This document shows, one piece after another, positions 16,778-23,574 of a DNA stretch of 26,362 nt (the first letter of the stretch is position 1; each line of letters starts with the position of its first letter). Both the position numbers and the translations under genes were made by a program. The stretch spans positions 1-26,362 of the forward strand of contig CAJUHQ010000040.1 of assembly GCA_910586095.1 (NCBI GenBank), in the 5' to 3' direction. The notes under the pieces were generated by a model. That model did not search any database. It was not told where the DNA came from and worked only from the letters and a program-made list of their open reading frames with translations. Origin of the DNA: an uncultured Lachnospiraceae bacterium (lineage in GTDB: Bacteria; Bacillota; Clostridia; Lachnospirales; Lachnospiraceae).

Positions 16778-17622
16778 ATGAAAATATATATTTATGGAGC
16801 GGGATTGATTGCAAAAAGGATAGCTTATCATTTGAATAATAAAATTGTTATTAAAGGGTATATTGAAACTTCTCCAACGCAACGAGTTTGTTTGGGGGGG
16901 TAAAAACCATTAGTATTGATGAAATTGATGATGACTATGATTATATTGTCATAGGTTCTAGTCATGTTAAAGAGATTATGAAAAATCTAACATCTCATAA
17001 TATTCCAAATAATAAAATAATATGTTATTGGGATGAAGAAGCTTGTACAGCGCAAATTGATGATAGACTTGCAACAATGCGATGTATTGCAGAAGATTTG
17101 CATGAGCGAGGTATTTGTGGTGCGGTAGCTGAATTGGGGGTATATAAAGGAGAGTTTTCACAGTATATTAATGAAGCCTTTCCAGATAGCAGTTTGTATT
17201 TATTTGATACATTTGAAGGTTTTGATGAACGTGATGTGGAGGCTGATAATAAATCAGGAATCACAGGAGAGAATATTAAAAAGGGTGGATTGAAATTTTG
17301 TGATATCGAACATATTTTATCAAAGTTGCCTCATAGGGAAAAGGCAATTATAAAAAAGGGATATTTTCCAGATACAGCGAAAGATGTTAGGGATGAGTTT
17401 ATCTTTGTTAATATAGATGTAGATCTATATCAGCCTATTTATGAGGGACTCAAATTCTTCTGGCCATTGATGAAACAAGGAGGGAGTATTCTTGTGCATG
17501 ATTATGGAGCTTCACAATGGGGAGGAGCAAAGCTTGCAGTACAGAAATTCTCTGAGGAAAAAAAGGTAGCTTTTGTGCCATTGCCAGATTATGGCGGAAG
17601 TGTAATTTTTGTAAAAAGTTAA
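16778..17622 (+). CDS. TylF-type O-methyltransferase with GAG module, interrupted at G7 (off)
   Basis: ATG 16778 follows AAGGAG and begins MKIYIYGAGLIAKRIAYHL, a Rossmann loop, but the frame stops (TAA 16901) directly after the G7 tract at 16894-16900, yielding 41 residues. One more G joins it to VKTISIDEIDDDYDYIVIGS, the expected second half of the same module, and then to the TylF (macrocin O-methyltransferase) domain: GAVAELGVYKGEFSQYI, LYLFDTFEGFDERD, FVNIDVDLYQPIYEGL and VHDYG, with the acidic metal- and catechol-like-site residues. The complete protein would be 281 residues. The break lies inside one folded domain, so the interrupted state cannot be the functional one. The downstream ORF alone would need TTG 16888 and would lack the module's glycine loop. 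Confidence 0.85.
16894..16900 (+). repeat. G7 tract interrupting TylF-type methyltransferase gene
   Basis: Upstream frame reads TTG GGG GGG TAA and stops; with G8 it reads TTG GGG GGG GTA AAA and continues in the methyltransferase frame. Followed by TA. Confidence 0.85.
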
Positions 17623-17627
17623 GTCTT

Positions 17628-17657
17628 GAAAAGGATAGTTCCTTTCCTAGAATTTTT
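17628..17657 (+). terminator. Weak candidate terminator after TylF gene
   Basis: GAAAAGGA at 17628-17635 can pair with TCCTTTC at 17640-17646 with one bulged A, followed by a short T-run at 17653-17657. The stem is short and AT-rich, so it is a weak candidate. It lies just after the methyltransferase stop and before a stretch holding only a decayed gene fragment. Confidence 0.3.
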
Positions 17658-17741
17658 ATAGCACTATGTAGAATGTATACTAGAAGTAAGACAACTTCTT
17701 GATCTAATCTTAGTTAAAGTATAACAGTTTTTTCAGTAATT

Positions 17742-17910
17742 TTACGGAAAGCCTAATTAAAGTTGATGATATTTGGAATGGTAAAAAGATGAATGAGTTG
17801 CGAGTGTGCTTATTGAAACAAGAACATAGTGACATTTGAAAAGGGTGTATATTTTTTTGAATAATATATTTAGAGAGGATATACTAGATAATGATTATGA
17901 TATAGAGTAG
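17742..17910 (+). pseudogene. SPASM-domain C-terminal fragment of a lost radical SAM gene
   Basis: ESLIKVDDIWNGKKMNELRV-LLKQEHSDI matches, residue for residue in pattern, the end of the radical SAM protein at 11997 (ESINDIWNGEKMNKLRVSLL...). The codon for the next conserved cysteine is replaced by TGA, and after KGCIFF a one-base shift is needed to reach NNIFREDILDNDYDIE, which matches NNIYKEDVLDYD of the intact copy. No N-terminal part is found upstream (17660-17740 shows no coding signal). This is a true remnant of a fourth SPASM copy left between the TylF and FkbM genes, and evidence that cassettes here have been exchanged or deleted. Confidence 0.82.
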
Positions 17911-17944
17911 TATAGTTTCAAAGTAGGCGATAAGGAGGAATGAA

Positions 17945-18985
17945 ATGTTTAATATTGATTGCGATATATTAAGCAAATATGAAAAGATTGATAAAAAAAT
18001 GAAAAAAGGTGTTGCCTTATATGGGGCCGGACAGAATGGACGATGGTGTTTAAAGTATTTAAAGAAAATAGGAGTTAATACTAAATGTTTTTATGATAGT
18101 TTTGAGGACAAGATAGGAACCTATATTGATCAGATCCCTGTATTGAAATGGCATGAGAAAAGTGAAGATGTAATATTAGTAACGGCAAAACATTGTGCCA
18201 ATAAGATATTAGAAAAAATAGGCGAAGAGAATGCTATGTCTTTTGATACATGGTTTATTATTAGAAATCTAAAGGCGTATGGGGAATTAAGTTTTTATGA
18301 TTCGAAATCAAATGAAGTTAAGGAGGCATTGCAAAAGGCGATGATATACGGAGACGATACACAGTTGCTCAGTGTCGTATCTGAGAATCAATATTTTTGT
18401 TTGCCACAATTTTGGGGACGAATGAACGAGACATATGTTGATGTAGGAGCTTATGTTGGAGATACAGTTGAAAAATTTATATTTGAACATAATGGATGTT
18501 TTAATAAAATATATGCTTTTGAACCAGGGGTTATACAAAATAAAGCATTAAATGTTCGATGTAATCGGTTAAAAAACGAATGGGCATTGTCAGATGATAA
18601 AATTGTAATTAAGAATAAGGCGGTAGGTGTGCGAACTGCCTCTGTAAAAGCTTGTGAAAATCCGCAATTACAATCACTAAGTGTTGATTATGATGTGATT
18701 GCGGGGGGGTACGACATTCAAATAGTTTCTTTAGATAATTTTTTCAAGCATGAAGTCATTACTTTTTTAAAAGCAGATATTGAAGGAATGGAAATGGAGA
18801 TGCTTAGAGGCGGAGAAATGGTGATTAAGCGTGACAAACCTAAAATTGCTATCTGTGTTTATCATAAACCAGATGATCTATTAGAAATATATAGATTATT
18901 AAAGCAATGGGTTCCAGAATACAAAATGTCACTCAGACAACATTCTTCACAATTAGTGGAAACAGTTTTGTATTGCTATTTATAA
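17945..18985 (+). CDS. GAG-module FkbM methyltransferase (tandem copy 1), in frame across G7
   Basis: A 346-residue protein from ATG 17945, with AAGGAGG at 17932-17938 six bases upstream. The N-terminal module reads GVALYGAGQNGRWCLKYL with FYDS and VILVTAKH. The methyltransferase domain has YVDVGAYVGDTVEKFI (motif I), IYAFEPG, IVIKNKAVG, VSLDNFF, and the FkbM signature FLKADIEGMEMEML. The G7 at 18703-18709 encodes A-G-G-Y shortly before SLDNFF and leaves the gene intact as read. It is closely related, over its full length, to the next gene (19048), so a tandem duplication is inferred. Probable role: O-methylation of a glycan sugar. Confidence 0.9.
   Translation: MFNIDCDILSKYEKIDKKMKKGVALYGAGQNGRWCLKYLKKIGVNTKCFYDSFEDKIGTYIDQIPVLKWHEKSEDVILVTAKHCANKILEKIGEENAMSFDTWFIIRNLKAYGELSFYDSKSNEVKEALQKAMIYGDDTQLLSVVSENQYFCLPQFWGRMNETYVDVGAYVGDTVEKFIFEHNGCFNKIYAFEPGVIQNKALNVRCNRLKNEWALSDDKIVIKNKAVGVRTASVKACENPQLQSLSVDYDVIAGGYDIQIVSLDNFFKHEVITFLKADIEGMEMEMLRGGEMVIKRDKPKIAICVYHKPDDLLEIYRLLKQWVPEYKMSLRQHSSQLVETVLYCYL
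18703..18709 (+). repeat. G7 tract in FkbM copy 1 (in-frame state)
   Basis: GCG GGG GGG TAC (A-G-G-Y), followed by TA. It aligns with the tract in the tandem paralogue at 19810. A one-base change would delete the IEG signature. Confidence 0.8.
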
Positions 18986-19047
18986 AAATGCTTTTCTAAT
19001 TTACTATTCTTCATACTGCTTAATTAATCTTATAGAATGGAGAGTTT

Positions 19048-20091
19048 ATGATAAGGAATCAATACATTGATAATAAGTTAAAAAATATTAATCAGGCAGT
19101 TGAAAATGGAATAGTATTATATGGTGCTGGAGCCAATGGAGGATGGTGCTTAGATTGGTGCAGAAGAAATGAAATTAGAGTTTTGGCATTTATTGATAGC
19201 AATTATAAAATGATTGGAAAGAATATAGAGGGTATTGATGTAATTTCGTATGATAATTATAAAAAGAATTATAGTAATCATGCAATATTAATCACTTCCA
19301 AGCATCATTGTAAAGAAATTCAGGAGAACTATATTGAAAACAATTTAATGATATCTTTTGATACATGGTTTATTTGTAAAAATATTGATATTTATGACAA
19401 ATTAGAATTTTATGATGATTTTTCATATAAAGTATTGGAAAAAATTGAAAATTGTATGTACATGAGTGATGAGTCTTTATTATATGATATTGCTGAAGGA
19501 AATCAATACTTTGCAATAGCTCCCTTTTTTAATGTTGGGAACGAAGGTTATGTTGATCTAGGTGGGTATGTTGGAGACACTCTTGAAAGGTTTCTATTTG
19601 CGCATAATGGAGCGTATAATCATATATGGATTTTTGAGCCAGGTGAAAGGCAGATTGAAGCATTAGAAGTTAGATTGAAACGATTAAAAAAGGAATGGGC
19701 ATTAGATGAAAGAAGCATTTCGGTAATTGTTGGTGGTGTTGGAAATAAGAATCAAACAAGTTATATTTCACAACCAGGGAATTTGCTATCTATGCAGGTT
19801 GTTGATTCTGGGGGGGCAGAAATTAGAATATATAGATTGGATGATTATTTTGTTAGTGAAGAGCAGGTTACATTTATTAAAGCAGATATTGAAGGTTCCG
19901 AATATGAGATGCTTTTAGGTGCAGAACATATTATTAAAGCTAAGAAACCTAAATTGGCTTTAAGTGTATATCATAAACCAGATGATTTAATAAGAATATA
20001 TAAATTATTAAGAGAATGGAATCTTGGATATAGATTTGCATTAAGACATCATTCAACAATGTTGATGGATACTACATTGTATTGTTGGTGA
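19048..20091 (+). CDS. GAG-module FkbM methyltransferase (tandem copy 2), in frame across G7
   Basis: A 347-residue paralogue of the preceding gene, starting at ATG 19048 with GGAG five bases upstream. GIVLYGAGANGGWCLDW begins the Rossmann module, with FIDSNYK and ILITSKHH following. The catalytic part has YVDLGGYVGDTLERFL, IWIFEPGERQ, YRLDDYF, and FIKADIEGSEYEMLLGAE. Both copies share the rare segment FDTWFI and the C-terminal YHKPDDLIRIYKLLREW, supporting recent duplication. The G7 tract (19810-19816) encodes S-G-G-A at the position homologous to the tract of copy 1. The gene is open as read. Confidence 0.9.
   Translation: MIRNQYIDNKLKNINQAVENGIVLYGAGANGGWCLDWCRRNEIRVLAFIDSNYKMIGKNIEGIDVISYDNYKKNYSNHAILITSKHHCKEIQENYIENNLMISFDTWFICKNIDIYDKLEFYDDFSYKVLEKIENCMYMSDESLLYDIAEGNQYFAIAPFFNVGNEGYVDLGGYVGDTLERFLFAHNGAYNHIWIFEPGERQIEALEVRLKRLKKEWALDERSISVIVGGVGNKNQTSYISQPGNLLSMQVVDSGGAEIRIYRLDDYFVSEEQVTFIKADIEGSEYEMLLGAEHIIKAKKPKLALSVYHKPDDLIRIYKLLREWNLGYRFALRHHSTMLMDTTLYCW
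19810..19816 (+). repeat. G7 tract in FkbM copy 2 (in-frame state)
   Basis: TCT GGG GGG GCA (S-G-G-A). It is followed by CA, not TA. Homologous in position to 18703-18709. Confidence 0.8.
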
Positions 20092-20265
20092 AGAAATATA
20101 TTTATTATATCAATATACGTCAATAATGGGTGTTCCTAATAGTGGAACTTCATTGGCAAAGGTATTTAATGGAGGAGAATAAAAATGCTTATTAAGAAAA
20201 GATAGCCCTAAAATAGCACCGATGAATAATTATATAAAAGTCTAAGAAATGGAGAGGGTATTGTA
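20092..20265 (+). other. Intergenic stretch with a stranded ribosome site and short protein-like remnants
   Basis: GGAGGAG at 20171-20177 is correctly spaced from ATG 20185, but the ORF ends after six codons. One frame downstream reads RKDSPKIAPMNNYIKV before a stop, faintly like the KPKIA segment near the end of the FkbM copies; a frame upstream reads MGVPNSGTSLAKVF. I take this as decayed coding sequence without a firm identity. Confidence 0.35.
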
Positions 20266-21273
20266 ATGAAGGCAGAGTTTAAACCAAGAATTGATTTGAA
20301 AAATAGAACTAAATTGGAAACGGTAATACCACTTAGGACACCATTTATTATTAACATAGATCCATCCGATATTTGCAATTTTCAATGTAAATTTTGTCCG
20401 ACAGGTGATCGTGAACTAATGAAAAAAACACCTGGTAGGAATCATGGTTTGATGGATTGGGAGTTATATAAAAAGATAATAAATGATATTACTGAATTTG
20501 AGGATAAAGTGAAAGTTATTCGGTTGTATAAGGATGGAGAACCATTTTTGCATCCTAGATTTGCAGATATGGTTCATTATGCTAAAACATCAGGTTGCTG
20601 TGACAGAGTGGATACAACAACAAATGCGGCGCTTTTGACACGTGAATTAAGTGATAGAATTATTGAGGCAGAGCTTGACCGAATAAATATTTCAATTGAA
20701 GGTGTAAATGAAGATCAATATGCAGATTTTTCACAATATAAAATTAATTATGAGAGTTTTGTGAATAATATTGCATATTTATATGAACACAAAAAAAATA
20801 CAGAGATGATAGTTAAAATAAATGGAGATATTTTAACAGAGGAACAAAAACAGCAATTTTTAGACACATTTGGAGATATAACAGATGGGATATTTATTGA
20901 AAGTATAATGGATTGCTGGCCTACATTTGAACAGAAGAAAGTCTCTGTAAATGAAGAACGTGGGATATACGGTCAGGAAATTAGAGAAGTATTGACGTGT
21001 CCATATGTATTCTATTCATTTGCAATTAATTCAGATGGGACAGTAAGTTTATGCTTTTTGGATTGGCATAGAAAACTTTTAATTGGAGACGCTAAAAAAG
21101 AATCTGTTAAGGATATTTGGTTAGGAGATAAATTATTAGAATATCAGAAGATGTTTTTAAGAGGAGAACGTAAGCAACATTTGGTGTGTCGCGAATGTGG
21201 ACAATTAAGACAAGGACAACCAGATGATATAGACATGTTTTCAAAAGAATTATTGAAGAGGATAGAAGTATGA
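20266..21273 (+). CDS. Radical SAM/SPASM-domain protein (copy 2)
   Basis: A 335-residue protein from ATG 20266 with GGAGAGG eight bases upstream. CNFQCKFC (C37, C41, C44) is the cluster motif; IRLYKDGEPFLHPRF, VDTTTNAALL and RINISIEGVNEDQY follow in the order expected for the barrel. The SPASM part has CPYVFYSFAINSDGTVSLCFLDW, LIGDAKKESVKDIWLGDKL and CRECGQLRQGQ. It is closer to the 22549 copy (shared YKDGEP/YKEGEP, TTTNA/G and CPY-FY) than to the 11997 copy. It has no long homopolymer. Its stop overlaps the ATG of the following epimerase (ATGA at 21270), so the two are translationally coupled and probably act on one pathway. Confidence 0.9.
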   Translation: MKAEFKPRIDLKNRTKLETVIPLRTPFIINIDPSDICNFQCKFCPTGDRELMKKTPGRNHGLMDWELYKKIINDITEFEDKVKVIRLYKDGEPFLHPRFADMVHYAKTSGCCDRVDTTTNAALLTRELSDRIIEAELDRINISIEGVNEDQYADFSQYKINYESFVNNIAYLYEHKKNTEMIVKINGDILTEEQKQQFLDTFGDITDGIFIESIMDCWPTFEQKKVSVNEERGIYGQEIREVLTCPYVFYSFAINSDGTVSLCFLDWHRKLLIGDAKKESVKDIWLGDKLLEYQKMFLRGERKQHLVCRECGQLRQGQPDDIDMFSKELLKRIEV

Positions 21274-22264
21274 AGATATTAGTGATTGGCGGGGGGGTAA
21301 TATTAGTTGGCATTGTGTAAAAAAATTTTCAGAGATGGGACATGATGTATGGGTTCTAAATAGAAGACGCACTTTGAAGACGCGTAGAAGCATTGATGAC
21401 TTAGATATTCATATAATAAAAGCAGATATTAGAGATATAAGTAACATAAAGAAAATTATGGAAAATGAGTATTGGGATGTTGTTTTAGATTTTATATGTT
21501 ATAAGGCAGAAGATGCATATGCGGATATTGAATTTTTTAAAGGCAAAATAAAACAATTCATATTTATTAGTTCAGGAGCTAATTACGATAGATCTAAAGT
21601 TACTTATCCTATTACGGAAAATGCAGTATTGGGAGCAGAAAACTGGGATTATGTGAAGGGAAAGATTGATTGTGAGGAAGTTTTTATTAAGGAGTGGAGA
21701 AAATCAAAATTTCCAATAACTATTATCAGGCCAGGTCACACATATGATACGTTACTCCCTGATGCAGTTGGGAATGGTGACTGGACAAATGCGCAAAGAA
21801 TGCAAATCGGACAACCAATAGTGGTTCACGGAGATGGAACAAATTTGTGGACAATCACACATGGGGAAGATATGGCAACTGCAATAGAGGCATTACTTGG
21901 AAATGAAAAAGCATATGGTGAGGTGTATCATATTACGAGTGACGAACATTTAAATTGGATCGAAATAACTCGATTGTTGGGAAATGCCTTGAAGATAGGA
22001 AACCCAGAAATTATTTTTGTTCCTTCGATTAAAATTTTGGAAGAGGATTTTTCAGTAGGAATTGGAATTGTTGGGCACAAAATGTGGCCTGATATTTATG
22101 ACAACAGTAAAATTAAAAGCATTGCATATGGATGGAAAGCTGAAAAAGATGCTGAAAAGGGAATTTATGAATCTGTAAAATGGTTACAAGAGGACTCAGG
22201 ACGTCAAAGAGTAAATAGCAATTTAAATGCCGTTATAGATAGGTTATGTGAAAGATATAGATAA
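21270..22264 (+). CDS. NAD(P)-dependent epimerase/dehydratase (SDR, copy 2), interrupted at G7 (off)
   Basis: ATG 21270 overlaps the stop of the radical SAM gene. Read as sequenced it gives MKILVIGGGVILVGIV and stops after 16 codons. With one extra G in the tract at 21291-21297 it reads MKILVIGGGGNISWHCVKKF, aligning exactly with ILFIGGNGNISWYC of the intact paralogue at 13266, and continues for 331 residues. The rest is complete: FIFISSGANYD, YVKGK (YX3K), TIIRPGHTYDTLLPD, and GDGTNLWTITHGEDMA. The homopolymer thus encodes the glycine-rich cofactor loop itself, so no internal start could bypass it; an ORF from ATG 21335 would lack the cofactor site. Predicted NDP-sugar epimerase or dehydratase. 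Confidence 0.88.
21291..21297 (+). repeat. G7 tract in the glycine loop of SDR copy 2
   Basis: Follows GGC and precedes TAATATT. With G8 the loop reads G-G-G-G-N; as read it is frameshifted eight codons from the start. The paralogue at 13266 encodes the same loop without a homopolymer, so the protein does not require the tract. Confidence 0.85.
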
Positions 22265-22548
22265 GAATATTAGTTTATGCTATGGTTTGGTGGTACCAAA
22301 GAAAAAGTAAGAAGATGTAGTTACTTTAATTAATTATAAAATTAGTTGATTAGTTTGATAGGCGATTGCGAAACTTATAGTCTACAAATTGTAGATTTTG
22401 TATAAGAATGGGTGTTAATTACTGGAAACTGAAATGGAATTTTGTATAAAATATTCAAATTGTGTGGGAAAGCAGAATTAGACATCCAAAAAAACAATAT
22501 AGAGTTTCGCATTTGCCTGAATTAATATAAAAAGGTGGTGCAAATTTT
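22265..22548 (+). other. Intergenic stretch, possible decayed coding end
   Basis: No complete gene. A frame ending at 22525 reads YKIFKLCGKAELDIQ then NNIEFRICLN before a stop, possibly the tail of a lost gene that I cannot identify. TCTACAA-A-TTGTAGA at 22381-22395 is a perfect 7-base inverted repeat that could be an operator or chance. The end of the stretch holds the ribosome site AAGGTGGTG (22532-22540) for the next gene. Confidence 0.3.
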
Positions 22549-23546
22549 ATGAATATTCAAACTAGATTGCGCGGGGGGGTAGAGAAGAGTTAGGCCCTAA
22601 GTTACCTTTGAAAGTGCCTTATGTTCTAATTGTTGATCCCTCTAGTTTGTGTAATCTTAGATGTATATGGTGTCCGAGTGGACATGATAATTTGATTCAA
22701 GCTTCTGGTAGAAAACAATGTATCATGAATTATGACATGTTTTGTGCTCTTATAGAGTCTGCTAAAAGTTTTGATAATAAAATAAATGTATTAAGGTTAT
22801 ATAAAGAAGGCGAACCGTTGGTTAATCCATATTATTCAGAGATGATTGCTTATGCAAAGAAATCAAATTGTTTTAAAAGAATAGATACAACAACAAATGG
22901 AGTTTTACTAAATCCTCAATTAAATAGGAAAATTGTGGAGGCTGGTTTAGACCAAATTAATATTTCTGTGAATGGAATGGATTCGGAGCAGATATATAAA
23001 AATACTGGACGGAAAGTTGATTTTGATCAGTATGTAAATAATATTAGGGATTTATATGAACATAGAGGAGAGTGTATAGTATATATCAAAAGCATCAAGG
23101 ATATTTTAACAAAAGAGGAAAGAGAGAAATTTTTTGATATATTTGGCAGTATATCTGATAGAATTTTTTTAGAACAATTATCACCCGCATGGCCCTGCTT
23201 TGAGTTAGAAGATTACAATTTAAATTATGAAGAGATAGGAAATTATGGACAGGATTTAGAAAATAGAAAGGTGTGTCCATATTTATTTTATATCATGGTG
23301 GTGAATGCAGATGGTTCTGTATCTACTTGTGTGCAGGATTGGAAACATGTGCAAATTGTAGGGAATATATTGGAAAATTCATTAAAGGATATATGGCAAG
23401 GAAACGGACAAAGAAGATATCAAATAGAACATTTACAGGAAAATAGAAGTATCTTTGAAATGTGTGCATCATGTAAGGTGATTACGCATGGATGTTATGA
23501 TAATATTGATAGATATGCAGAGACAATTTTAGAAAAGATGACTTAA
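22549..23546 (+). CDS. Radical SAM/SPASM-domain protein (copy 3), interrupted at G7 (off)
   Basis: ATG 22549 has AAGGTGGTG eight bases upstream. As sequenced the frame gives MNIQTRLRGGVEKS and stops. One extra G in 22573-22579 gives MNIQTRLRGGGREELGPKLP, which resembles the N-terminus of the copy at 11997 (GKRERLAPRLP at the same distance from the cysteines), and continues to 332 residues. CNLRCIWC (C35, C39, C42 in the restored frame), LRLYKEGEPLVNPYY, IDTTTNGVLL, INISVNGMDSEQ, the SPASM cysteines in CPYLFYIMVVNADGSVSTCVQDW and CASCKVITHGC are all present. The catalytic region is intact downstream, but it has no ATG or ribosome site of its own. Probable switchable partner of the FkbM gene that follows. 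Confidence 0.87.
22573..22579 (+). repeat. G7 tract nine codons into radical SAM copy 3
   Basis: CGC GGG GGG GTA ... TAG as read; CGC GGG GGG GGT AGA with one more G, restoring the frame. Followed by TA. It is placed just after the start, like the tract of the 21270 gene. Confidence 0.85.
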
Positions 23547-23574
23547 AAAATGGGTCTTGAGCTCTTTGGAAAAT

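Noticed and set aside
10515..19816. G-quadruplex formation by the G7 tracts
   Set aside because: Each tract is a lone G-run with no neighbouring G-runs within loop distance, so an intramolecular quadruplex is not supported.
19727..19918. A second + strand open frame inside the FkbM copy 2
   Set aside because: It overlaps the intact FkbM frame and runs across the same G7 region; its product has no recognisable motif.
22381..22395. Inverted repeat TCTACAA-A-TTGTAGA as a regulator operator
   Set aside because: Short, AT-rich, single occurrence and no regulator gene nearby; chance cannot be excluded.
3953..22579. Diversity-generating retroelement or CRISPR-like repeat array as explanation for the repeated tracts
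   Set aside because: No reverse transcriptase, template/variable repeat pair, direct repeats with regular spacers or Cas genes are visible; similarity between tract sites is limited to the G-run and TA.
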